In this document: positions 12,266-22,649 of the stretch, one piece after another
Numbering within the stretch: the first letter of the stretch is position 1
How the letters are laid out: each line of letters begins with the position of its first letter
Source: Bryoerythrophyllum caledonicum
Lineage: Eukaryota > Streptophyta > Bryopsida > Pottiales > Pottiaceae
NCBI GenBank assembly: GCA_963971425.1
Contig: OZ020517.1
Location: 19,248,904 to 19,312,903 of the forward strand
Direction: 5' to 3'
Length of the DNA stretch: 64,000 nucleotides
The notes under the pieces: model-generated
What the model was told of the DNA's origin: nothing
Seen by the model: the letters and a program-made list of their open reading frames with translations, nothing else
The model's database searches: none
Made by a program: the position numbers and the translations under genes

Positions 12266-14313
12266 TGGGCAAACGTGGGAAACTAGTCAAAGGGTTCCCC
12301 GAAACTTGGGTGGAAACCATGTTGACGAGATTTCTAGCATTAGTAGTGATGGAGCTACTCCTCATTCTCCTCACATTGTCAATCCTAGCATTTGGGCTGA
12401 CCCTTTTGACCTTGGGAATTTGGGACCTAACATTAGAAAGTAACTAACAAAGCGTGCCCCATTTCTCCTTGGTGACAATGCACTCTACAATTTAGAGTTT
12501 TTCCATGAGATAGGAGGGCTTTCTATGAGAGGGATTCCATTCAAGCGCTTGAAGGAAGAAAACGGCATTCCTTTAGAGCAAATCGTGGGCACCTATCCAC
12601 TCAACAGGAGCGACAATCGACATCCTCTACGACACATGGATGAAGAAACTGCAGCAAGGGCGCTTCGAATGTACCAACGTGTTTATGGAGGAATAGTCCC
12701 AGACAATGGAGAATTTGGGACTGCTTTTGTTAGGGGACTGATGCTTGAAGCAAAGAAGTGGAAGATCAACTGGGTAGATGGCATTGCAGAGCTCGCGAAG
12801 GTAATCAATACTTTGTCCTTATGAATTTGTAGCTTTTCTCATGCTGTATTATAGTGGTTATCAATGTAGATGTTATCTTTAAATAGACATAGGAATTAGT
12901 GACCAAGACCGCTGGACTAAACAACAAAACACATGTCTGCAACAAGTTTTGTTGGTATGTGCGTGCTTAATTTGCATGGTGCTCAATGTGCAGGGGTGCC
13001 TCAAGAATCCAAGTAGCAACCCAGGGAAGCTCACCCCGCCCTACTTGCGAGAACAGATCCAATCCATGCTGGATGTGTTCCGCGATCTTCTCTCTCGGGT
13101 GCTTACTCCTGCAAAAAAATCCAGCAGCACTACACAAGATCAGCAGGGGTCACATCCAAATGGAGGTATTGTGCGACAACCACGTTCAAAGACAAATGCG
13201 CCGGAGTCCATGGAAGTACCACTGAAGGGGGCAACTGCATTGATGAAGGCACAGGAGAAGATGGAGTCAACACTACTTCAAACTGGAAAGCGGCTTCAGC
13301 ATGCAAAAATGGAGTTGGCAAAGCGAGAGACGAGGCAACAGAAATTGACCTGTGGTGAGGAAGCAAAGTGGGAGGAATTTGCAGATATCTAACGGTCAAA
13401 ACAAGGCATGGTATTGGACGAGAGCTGCAAAGCAACAATAGATGCTCGCTTGTGCTCTGTGATGAAAGCTGCCGGTTCTGTGTCCGCCGCTTTGAAAGCT
13501 CTGACACCTGAAATCAAACATTGGACTGATGTTGCTGAAGCATTGCGCACGGAAATGGTTCCGCTCCAGGATGCCATCAGTCACCTTAGTGCCAAAATTG
13601 ACGTCTTGATAGTTCAAGAAAGTTGCCTTCGCCCCCAACAATTCTTTCTTGCCTTTCCTATGAATCGTGAGGGAATGGTACCGCTGAAGCAACATCTCCC
13701 ATGCGTCTTCTGTGGACGCTACTGGACAGAAATGGCTTTAGCAAACCTCCCTTGCGGCTGTCTACTTCATCCAATTTGTTTGTATCAGGTTGTGCTGGGA
13801 TCTCACCCTTGTTGTCCTGGCTGTAACGCTAAGCCTACTGGAGGTTGGATGGACCAATGGGGCTTTAAGACTGACGACGCTTCACAAGAGACTGCTGTCG
13901 CAGCACTGCATAAGAAAGGATGGTCACCTCCACTTCGTCGCCATCAACTGAGGTTGCAAGATGTTCAGCTACCCAAATGCAAAGGTATGACATCACCAGA
14001 GTATCCCTCAAAGCGATCATATCAAGTACCCAGCTCTAATTGGGTTCAAGTCCCTCTTAATTCTCCAAAACCTACAGGCAATGTAGTACCCAGCGTTGAA
14101 GCTGGAGATGTAGTGCCTGATGTGGTAGTCGGCAATGTAGAGGGCAATGTAGTACATGATGTACCAGCTGGCAATTTACCTGGTGAGGTAGTAGACTCAA
14201 CAGAGAGTCATATTCACGTCCTTCTCATAGCAGAACCTCAACCTTCAAGTTACTCCGACATCCTCAAAATTGCCACTACTGCCGCCCTAGAGGCGGATCC
14301 TTGTTCAGCATGA
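12266..14313 (+). pseudogene. RING-like accessory gene of a transposon-type family (intron-containing copy), two nonsense codons
   Basis: The frame runs from 12266 (no clear ATG until 12525) through exon 1 to 12800 (GCGAAG|GTAATC). It resumes at 12994 (GTGCAG|GGGTGC) in the same phase and ends with TGA at 14313. TAA at 12441-12443 and TAA at 13390-13392 interrupt it; both fit CAA to TAA, and there is no frameshift. Domains: N-terminal half with MYQRVYGGIVPDNGEFG; a charged coiled-coil-like middle (KAQEKMESTLLQTGKRLQHAK); a cysteine cluster CVFC-x13-CGCLLHPIC-x11-CPGC resembling a RING finger; and a Pro/Val/Asn-rich tail with repeats of 'GNVV'. It converges on the transposase-like gene at 18483-15255, so the two may be the genes of one large element. 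Function is not established. Confidence 0.65.
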
Positions 14314-15254
14314 TGCTTTGTTTAGGGTTCAGAATATGGTATTTAACAACCTCTAGATTTTCATCCGGTTCTCAATAACTTTTTATTCGCTCCAGCTCAG
14401 TTAGTGATATATACAATGAGCGTTGATATTAAATGTGGCTAGCTTCTTTTTACAACATGCACACACATTTTAGGATCTTCACTGCAATGCAAGCTCTTGC
14501 ATTTAGCAGAGTCATATCAAGTTGCTCCTTGAGCTAAGCCAGCTGTTCCAGGCAGAATTGTATGCTTTTATTTGTCAATGGATTGTCTTAACTTAACATG
14601 TTCTATTTATTCTACATGGTTAATACCTTATACCGTGTCTTTTGTTGAGGCATCTTCCCTCATTTTGCAGTCCTTTGGTCTCTTGAAATGTTTAGAATGT
14701 TGGATTGACCAGATATATTTTGACTATTTCTTTCATATGAGTGTAATATCTTTGGAATCAATGTATTATCTGAAAGATATGAAGTGCCATTCTAGGTATT
14801 TGCTTATTCACCGGCTAAAATTTACTTATTGAACTCCTTCAAGGTGCATGCTGTAGCATTCCTACTAATTCTTATTATGAACTATGAATTGAACGTTGTA
14901 TTGATTGGATTAATTAGCAACAAGGTACTTTTCATGCTTGGAATGTATGTCAAAGTTGAGAGTGAGTTGCTTTTTGATGGAAGAACATTTTGGATAAACT
15001 ATATAGTGGGTAGATGCCACGTGAGGTACCCCAAACCTCTATTTTATATTATAAAGTGTGAACTGAAATTCCCAATTCAGCTAGCAATTGCAAAAAAATT
15101 GTACTCTTCAGCACTCTATGTAAGCCTACAATAGCATTTCCACATGTACATTGATGTCGAATCTAAGCCCTAAATCCCAAAATAGTATCAATCCTCAAAT
15201 AGTGTATGTCAATGACACTAAGCCCTCAACTTCAAAATTAGTCTATGGATGATA
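14314..15254. other. Spacer between convergent element genes
   Basis: AT-rich DNA between two convergent genes. Two short open frames (14572-14832 and 14829-15134) are hydrophobic and leucine/isoleucine-rich from AT content and show no family resemblance. I regard them as chance. Confidence 0.5.
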
Positions 15255-18200
15255 CTAAGTGATATCAGTGATAGAATCTATGCTAGTTTGGGACTCTGTC
15301 AGGGACTGGTTATCATCACATGGACTCCTATCAATGTTAACCTCATGATTGAAGTCACTGCATCCACTGTCAGCACTACCTATGGGCTCTTCTACTTCTG
15401 ATGCTTCAGCAACATATCTCTTGCCTTGTCGAGTACGTCCTACCCGCCACGCTTCACCAGCTTCTCGTGCCCCAGACACATACCATGCTTCTCGCCTACA
15501 AGACGTGGCGGCAATGACCACTAGATAAGGTAATGTTTGCTCAGCTTCAAGAATTCGTTTCATCAACTTCGCATCATATCTGTGTTGTATATTTCTACAC
15601 CAAAACTCATGCTGCTGCACAATAACACTAGTCCTCGCTTTTGTCCCTCCATGTTGTTTGTGGTATTGGCTTGATGCTTTGGCTGCATGGTGGGATTTCT
15701 CCATCCGCTGACAATTCCAAACAGACAAACTCCCATATTTCTCCACAAACCACAGTCCATGCTTCACTAGTACATGCTACAATCATTTAGTGTATGAGTG
15801 GAAATGATATTATGCTTTCCCCATTGCAAAAAGTTTCTTGGATATCTGCTTTAGCAACAATCATTAGTCAAGGTCATAAAATTGACTTACAATGTAGTGT
15901 GTTACGTGACCCTCACCATGGGCAGCAATGAAAGCCCTTCCAAACGCTTCAACCAATACTCTACAATTCCTCCTCTGTTCATTTGTTAGAAGCAACCCTG
16001 TAAAGTATGGTTGCAATGCTTCAAGGGTCTCCCATACTCTCCTGCGTTTCACCCTTGCCTGGCCATTCTCAAGGTTATTTGACTCTGAAGCAAGCACATC
16101 CTTCCAGACCCGGTCATTCCCCGACCATGAACTTGGTCCAAACAACTTGCTTGCCAAGACTCCACCAATGCTCGGCTTTTGGACCACATTCCCTGTCTTA
16201 CCAGACAATTGAGGATCATGCTTCAGCACACAATTAGAACCCTCTACACCAATTGCAGACATACTTTTCTCCATAGCATCTATTGCTCTCGATTTCCTCT
16301 CTTCATCTTACATGTTCCAAATGAACATAAAGTGCAGATGGAGGACTTTCTCTGCTATACAAACTAGCACATGCAAAGTACAGATATGTGTCCGGCTAAG
16401 GGGAATTGGCAGAATTCGTTTCCATCAAGGATGTGTGTCGATGTGACAAGGTGCACCTAGAATGCTGGGTGCAAACAGTCCTCCTTGCCAAATTTCTTTT
16501 CCACGAGAGGATGATGTCCGTTCTGCTTCACCTTCTGTACAAACCCTCAAAAGTTCATGCTTTTGCTCGCAATATATGCAATTCATCTTGCATGCGGGTC
16601 CATGTTGTAGCCCGCACATACACTTTATCGTTTTCATATCTACACTTGATGCCACTCGACTGGAAAACTCCCATAGCCCGGCACTTCTAGACGTTCTCCA
16701 TCAGATTGTACTGTAATAACCTTTGGAAACCTTGTTTGCTGAAACACCCAGTCCAAGATATCATAGGACTCTTTCTCCACCTAAAAGCAACCTATTGGCC
16801 ATATTTCTTGCTCAGATTGCACTGTAAAATACCTCTCATCATTTTTTTGAATCTCAGGATCTAGAGCTCGATTCATGAGTGTTAGGGTCACTCGCTCAAA
16901 CTTCTTCCCATGAAGCACTTCCGCCTCGTCCAACTTCAGCACAAATATAAACGATCCACCGTTGCATTCTGAAAGGAACCAAAGTTAGTAGGAAGCACTA
17001 AGCATCAAAGACATTAATGATATACCATGTTGCACCAAAGTAGATCATAGAAGAAATCAAATTCAAACAAATTTTTCACTTACCTTCAACTGTAATGTCA
17101 TAAAACAACACCATTGACCATTGGACAACTTTAATATCAGCAAAGAGGTTATTTTTGTTGTGGAGAATAACCTCCTTGGATTTCCTAACCACCTTCTTAC
17201 CAACCTTGACTTCTGAAATGATTCGCCGTCCATCTATGTGGTAATAATCTCCAATGAACTGCGGAAGTTTACTATTCATTTTCCTTCGCAACTGTGCCAC
17301 CCTTGCACTAGACGGCAGAAAACCTCCCTTCACTTCAGGTGCCACCGTAGTGACTCGATGCTTTATAGCCTTGCACAGTGCATGGTATCCCCTGTGTGTT
17401 ATATTGTTGCCATCACACACTCCCAACATTACTTTCTCACTCAACTCCCTTTGTATCTACTTTAAGGTAGTCTTTGTTGCAATCGCATTTGCCTGACTCA
17501 TCCTAGGCTGCTCTCCCAACCTCAAAGCCTCACCAGTGGACATAACACTTGCAATAGCACGTGCTGTAGCAATCTGAGAATCCCCTACCGCGCCCAATCT
17601 TTTCTTCTGCCCACGTGCTTTATTTGATTGTTGTAGGAGATTGACTAGTCGAGGTTGAATCTGTGCCCTCAATACTGTCCGGCGCCGTTTGGCATTGCCT
17701 GAACCTGCCATGTAAATTGAAGTACCCTATTCAGATTCATAGATAGACTCGAGACCCAACATGCAACAAAAGAGGATCAACGCTCAAACCTGGTGCAAGT
17801 TCATCTACGTTCTTCATGCTCCCGACGTGTACACGTTTACGGAGTCCCCTTGGAGTTTCTACCATATACTGAACATCAACTTGTAGCTTCTCGTATGATG
17901 CCTTGCATCTTGACAAATCCGCCTCCAAAGAATTCATTGTCTCCTGGTTTCTTTGAGCTACTGTAGTGAGTAACATCGTCAATTCTTCACATGTTGCTTC
18001 TAAAGTGTCCACTTTGCTTTGCAATTGATTGCGCTCCTCTACAAGCTCAGTTGTACTCTGTGACATACTTTCAACTATACCACGTTGGACCTCGTATTCT
18101 TGTTGAAGACGGCAAATATCTGCTTCATAAACTCGAATTGTTGACTGCAAGTCCATCAAGGTGCCATTCATGCCAGCACCTCGACTTAAGCGCTTTGTGT

Positions 18201-18483
18201 AGCCCAACATACCCCCTTCGCCATGGCATAAAAACTCTAAATATGTTTTTGTTGTATTAAAGCATGGAGGAGAATTTGTAGCTGGATCCACTGGATACAA
18301 GCCACCGTTAACCCAAAGATCAATGTGAGTTTCACCTGCTGCCCTCCTTGTTGCAAAATTTGCACAACTATCTTGATTTTCTAAGAGCACTCATCTCTTG
18401 ATAACTGGAGCATATCTAGAATTCAACTTCACCTGAGGAATATAACTACCATTGTTGGTATTTGTAACGTCCCTTAGTGCCAT
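15255..18483 (-). pseudogene. Transposase-like gene, four exons, five nonsense codons and one frameshift
   Basis: Start ATG 18483-18481 lies in the loop of a perfect hairpin. Exons: 18483-17790, 17704-17084, 16968-15891 and 15776-15255; all junctions are GT-AG and in phase. Product is about 970 residues. Exon 1 ends in a long coiled coil (CRLQQEYEVQRGIVESM...). Exon 2 holds a basic stretch NAKRRRTVLRAQ and the motif VCDGNNITHRGYHALCKAI. Exon 3 carries a zinc-ribbon-like CxCGLQHGPACKMNCIYC. Exon 4 has GLWFVEKYGSLSVW followed by EKSHHAAKASSQYHKQHGG. The layout resembles large eukaryotic transposases, but I cannot assign a superfamily. Lesions: TGA 18393, TAG 17459, TAG 16783, TGA 16427 and TAA 16310, plus a frameshift near 16650 between PVEW and ASSVDMKTIK. 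No active copy here. Confidence 0.6.
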
Positions 18484-18502
18484 GTTGAAGGGACGTTACA
18501 AA
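18461..18502 (-). promoter_or_regulatory. Perfect 15-bp hairpin enclosing the transposase-like start codon
   Basis: Arms TTTGTAACGTCCCTT (18461-18475) and AAGGGACGTTACAAA (18488-18502) are perfectly complementary around a 12-nt loop. On the minus strand the loop reads CAACATGGCACT, so the AUG sits in the loop and the 3' arm encodes residues 4-8 (RDVTN). It may regulate translation, or be a binding palindrome for the element's protein. Confidence 0.7.
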
Positions 18503-18503
18503 T

Positions 18504-19503
18504 TATGCACAACTAAAGCTCACGAGAAAGTTTCAATTGAAGAGTGAATCTAGGACACATAATATGACGTCTATACTTTAGACCATTAACATTAAATGGT
18601 TCCTGTTTCTTAGAGTTGAAGCAACTTGAAGAATTTTTTTATGGAAACCACCACTTAATCGCTTGTTCACTTAGACATGAAGTTAGAAGTGATGTTACTT
18701 TGTAGCAATCTAACGATTGAGGAAAGAAATTTTTGTCATGATTCAAGTAATTTGAATTCAACTCTTGAGTCTTAACTGATCTACTCTTGGCATTTGGAAC
18801 TTTTTTCTGACTACACTATATGAAATTCTTCTTCAAGTTTTCAATTAATTTTAGGAGAAAACTTCACTTAACACTACAATGCAAGAAGTGAATCACCAAG
18901 CGAAGCACTAGACTTGACCACAGACAGCGTGAAAACAAGAACTTTGATCTAAGCAAAAACTTTGCTGCAGCAGGAAAATTAAAGACAACAATTCTGCAAG
19001 ATGTAACCTCATTAGAAGTTCTCCGCAAACAACACATATGGTTTGTATCAACAATGAAGGTTACGGTGAAGGAATACAAGCAAACCCCTACACGACAGAC
19101 AACATGAAAATAAAACTTGCTTTGATCCATGCAAGAAGGCTGTGCTGCAGCAAAATTCAAGGAATAGACCGAAAGTTAAGGAATACTTGGGGCATCCAAA
19201 AACACGCCACATCCCACATATCACATGTCTTCCCGCCACTTCGCATTTCTCCTTCCCGCCCTACTAACATCTTGTTGGCATATTATACTAATATTTAATT
19301 TGTACACTAAGGCCTTGTCGGCGTATTTTACTAACATTCACTTAGTACACTAGTGCCTTGTTGGCATAATATACTACTATTTCTTTAGCACAGTAGGTTG
19401 ACTTTGAAGTTAAAAACTCATTTTGGCAAGTACGACTGCTGATCTTCTCATTATAATATTTTTAGAAAGGACAACATTAATTCCAATCACGAATAAAATG
19501 GAC
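18504..19503. other. Gene-free spacer upstream of the transposase-like gene
   Basis: About 1 kb of AT-rich DNA with no supported gene. It probably holds the promoter side of the minus-strand transposase-like gene. Short repeats of 'ccttgttggcatattatactaatatt' type occur at 19270-19385. Confidence 0.45.
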
Positions 19504-19731
19504 TTAACTGATTGCTGCCACGATGGCCAGAAGGGCCAACATGGCCTTGCCCCAAATGCCACGACATGTACATTGCTGTACCATGCACTGGTACATTGCG
19601 CCTGATAATGATGCCCATGAGGCTCCCCCGAGCTGAGTCATTGCTGCCCATGCGTCCTTGGCACCGAATCTAACCTGCCTCACTTGGCCTTGCAGGGCCT
19701 TTTGGAGACCCCAAAACTTCTCTAATGTCAA
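19504..19731 (-). pseudogene. Inverted fragment related to the 1478-1777 exon
   Basis: On the minus strand, LTLEKFWGLQKALQGQVRQ is followed by a Gly/Ala/Trp-rich stretch and a hydrophobic end (GKAMLALLAIVAAIS), with a stop before 19504. The first 33 bp match 1668-1700 with one mismatch, then the two diverge. It is opposite in orientation to, and abuts, the kinase pseudogene starting near 19739. It looks like a rearranged piece of a gene family that also contributed the fragment at 1.5 kb. Confidence 0.45.
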
Positions 19732-19738
19732 TGGTTAT

Positions 19739-21028
19739 TTGTGGAAGCTGTTTTCTTCCAAGAAATTAAGGTATCTCATCCGCTCTCTGGACAATTTTTT
19801 GTTTATCCTTGAGACCATTGAAGACTTAGTGCGGACTTGTGGAAGGCGGTGGAGCAGAATGGGGCTTTATGTATCAGCTCTTCCATTTACACTCTCGGAG
19901 GAGAAGACAATCACCAAGTTTGATATCCTTCTTAAAGAGTTGAGCTGGAATCTTGACGTAATCCATTATGTATTGGCCCTGTCAGAGTCTGCAAAATTGG
20001 AATGGAATGAGGATAAAAGCAGATATGCAGACAGAGATGTAGCTGCAACGAAAATTGAACCCAGTGGAACAAACTCTCTTTATGTTGAAGATCGTAAACG
20101 TCTTTTGATCCAAGTAACGAATGAAACTGCTCCGAGTGAGGAGACATTTGCCTGCGTCATGGCTTATCAGAGGGGTTATCCATCGCATTTTGAAAATAGA
20201 CACTATTTTGCAAGAGAAGTTCTACAGTGCAGGTTGGAAGATTATGGTAAGACCAGCCAGTCTAATGGTGCTGGCGCAGTTCCGGACTGCTTTAAGCTCA
20301 ATCCTCTGCACTTGGATCTCATTGACGAGTTGCGCGATGGAAACCGGAAGAGAATCTACCGTGGCAAGTGGCGTGGAGAGGATGTGACAATTAGTGAGAC
20401 AAAACATCTTGATCAAGGGTCGGATCGGGGAACTAGTATAGAAAACAGTCAAAAGGAAGCAGCTCTCCTTCTGAAGCTGCAACATCCCAACGTAGTGGAG
20501 TTTTTTGGTTATGTATTTGCAGACAAGGCCCTCCACCTGTGTCCGCAAGTTACCTTGTGATGGAGCTGATGCAAGGGGACCTTGATAGAGAAATCACACG
20601 AATTACGAAGAAAAAACCTGGGCGTCCCTTTCCTGACGACGTATATATATCCCTTTCCTGACGACGTATATATATCCCTTTCTTGACGACGTATATATAT
20701 CCCTTTCCTGACGACGTATATATATCTGGGCGTCCCTTTCCAGACGATATACTGCTTCAGATTCTTGAATCCATGAGTCACATGCACAACTGTGGGGTGA
20801 TATATCGTGATTTGAAAGCAAGCAATTGTTTGGTGAACTTGAGGTTGCTGGTCCCAGAAACCCAGTGATCGGCCCTACTTCGATGAGATCAGGAAGGTAC
20901 TATGGACTGTGAAGTATGAGGTAGAGTTTCAGTACTGTACGAGTAGTAGTCGACTTGTGAAGGTTCTCAGCACCCTCAGCATATCCTCACCCATATGCCG
21001 TAGTAGCTTATTTTACCCTAAACCGTAG
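19739..21028 (+). pseudogene. TKL/MLKL-type protein kinase pseudogene
   Basis: An N-terminal helical region (KKLRYLIRSLDNFLFILETIEDL...) leads into a kinase N-lobe: RKRIYRGKWRGEDVTISETKHL, then EAALLLKLQHPNVVEFFGYVFADKALHL. Three lesions follow. (1) A TG duplication (20539-20542) shifts the frame just before YLVMELMQGDLDREI. (2) A 108-bp insertion of 25-bp repeats at PFPDD introduces stops. (3) After the catalytic-loop segment VIYRDLKASNCLVN (Tyr replacing the usual His of HRD) the sequence jumps to CWSQKPSDRPYFDEIRKVL of subdomain XI, losing the DFG motif and activation segment. The VAIK lysine also appears to be Thr/Ser (VTISE). Frames of this kind resemble bryophyte TKL kinases with MLKL-like heads (from memory). 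Clearly non-functional as a kinase. Confidence 0.8.
20620..20733 (+). repeat. 25-bp tandem expansion inside kinase pseudogene
   Basis: Four near-identical 25-bp units (CCCTTTCCTGACGACGTATA plus TATAT) lie between two copies of GGGCGTCCCTTTCC, 108 bp apart. The net length is a multiple of three, but the units carry stops in the kinase frame. Confidence 0.85.
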
Positions 21029-21106
21029 TAGCTGAAACCCTAAAACCTAAACTTCCGTGCCATTCTCGAGCTGAAACCCTCCCAGAAACCCTGCCTCATC
21101 GTCCAC

Positions 21107-22358
21107 CTACTCATGCACCAGACCGACCGCATTCCCCCCGCTCCGATCCTCGAACCACAGCTTGCTGCTGCTCCCGTACGTGATGGTGAGCTCCTCCTGC
21201 GCGGCGATGTCGCGTGCCGCCCTGTACTTGATCAGGAGCCGCTCGTGGTCCACCGTGTAGTTGAGGTTGGGGTGCTGGCTGTGGTTGAAGAGCGAGCCCA
21301 CTCCCAATGCGAGCAGCATCGCACCGTGCTTGCTCACGTACAGGTAGTGCTCCAGCACGCTTTACCTGGAATGCTGATCATGTTAGCACAGCGGGTTTAG
21401 GGTATAAGATTGCCTCAGATGATCCTCGGAAAACGGGGTTCACTATATTATCTCACGACATGGAGAAAGCTAGTAGCGGTTTCAGGGTTTAGGGTTTAAG
21501 ATCGACCTCATACTCCTCCTTGAAGATCTGAATTCTCGCCAGATTCTCTACCGTCTCATGGGATTCAAAGAGTTCGCTGTCGAAAATATGGGGTTTACGT
21601 TTACGTTTTAGGCTTCAGGGTTTTAGGGTTTAGCGTAATATCTGGAGAGGCCTAAACCTAAAACCTAAAACCTGGAGGGGCTTGACTGTAGAAATGATTC
21701 ACGAAGAGTATTCATGCTAAAACCCTGTACACCCTAAATCCTTAGCCCTAAAACATGACATGAAGAAAGCTAGATGGGGTTTCAGAGTTGGGGTTTAAGA
21801 TCGACCTCATACTCCCTCTGAAATCGCTAGATTCTCTATCGTCTCATGAGATACAATGAGGTATATGTCGAAAATATGGGGTTTAGGGTTCAGGGTTAGG
21901 CTTTAAGATCACCTCAGCCAAATTCAATACATCCTCTATCATATCAGTACGTAGACAGAGCTACAGGGATTTTAGGATTTAGTATGCAGTGTGTAAGACC
22001 AACTCAGATTATGTTCATACTCATCCTAATTCACTGCATCCTCAGAACACAGACAAAGCCACAAAACCAAACAGGAAGGTGGTTCACCTCAAAAGCTGCT
22101 CATACTCCTCCCTGGGAATCCGAATGCAATGAGCCACCTCCACCAGCGCGCCTCTGCCGATGTTCCCCTTCGCCCTCACCCCTGTCAGAAACAAAACCAG
22201 CTCACTGATCAGCCTGCTGATAATCTGATTGTGCTCATGTACTACTTCCGTAAGTAAGTATGAAGATGGCGCCTCTTACCTCTGGCGACGTCCTCGCCGG
22301 TGTATGGAGTGCTGACAACCTCGTACATGTCAGCCACGACGTCCTCGCAGGACTCCAT
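21107..22358 (-). CDS. Small SET-domain protein methyltransferase, three exons
   Basis: Exons 22358-22280, 22181-22088 and 21359-21107 join in phase to a 141-residue protein (426 nt including TAG). It is nearly all SET domain. The N-terminal SET strand is VRAKGNIGRGALVEVAHCI. The cofactor-binding core is LGVGSLFNHSQHPN, with the invariant NHS. The C-terminal catalytic part is EELTITYG followed by KLWFED. SET proteins transfer methyl groups from S-adenosylmethionine to lysines of histones or other proteins; the target here is unknown. Start chosen at the first ATG of a GC-rich exon before MESCEDVVADMYE. The acceptor of exon 3 (TAAAG|CGTG) is weak, but no alternative keeps the frame. The intron between exons 2 and 3 is full of degenerate TTTAGGG motifs. 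Unusually short, but the core motifs are complete. Confidence 0.7.
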
Positions 22359-22410
22359 TTTTGCAATCCGTGGGTGAAGTGGGGTTGGGGTTTAGGGTTT
22401 AGAGCCTGCT
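21385..22410. repeat. Interstitial telomere-like motifs and an internal ~299-bp duplication
   Basis: GGGTTTAGGG-type and CCCTAAAC-type motifs recur at about 21395, 21487, 21620, 21650, 21880 and 22390, in both orientations. Two diverged copies of a ~150-bp block (starting at GACATGGAGAAAGC near 21458 and GACATGAAGAAAGC near 21757) lie 299 bp apart. Most of it lies in the SET gene's second intron. Confidence 0.7.
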
Positions 22411-22649
22411 CAGGGGCTGACTATCGTACTTACCAATGATGAACAGTCTCACTCAATCGTGTTTGTCAACCGAGGTTACGCAATTGACCCCTTTTAGCTG
22501 TTATCGCTAGGAATGGCCAATGGCTGTTGTGTTCAATCAATCAAATTTGCAAAATATTGAACTTCACTTCAGTTGGCATTCATGTGCAAAGAATTTACAT
22601 GTGAAGGAAAGTTGCAAATGGAAGCTCAGGCTATATTATAATAATATCG

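Noticed and set aside
12265-12447. Hydrophobic 60-codon frame that could be a membrane peptide
   Set aside because: A different frame across the same bases continues directly into the RING-like gene and reads as its N-terminus.
12200-19160. Terminal repeats of the putative 6-kb element (AATTTTGCTACAGCAC near 12217 and its inverse near 19140)
   Set aside because: Only about 16 imperfect bases, and related TGCTRCAGCA words are common nearby; not enough to call element ends.
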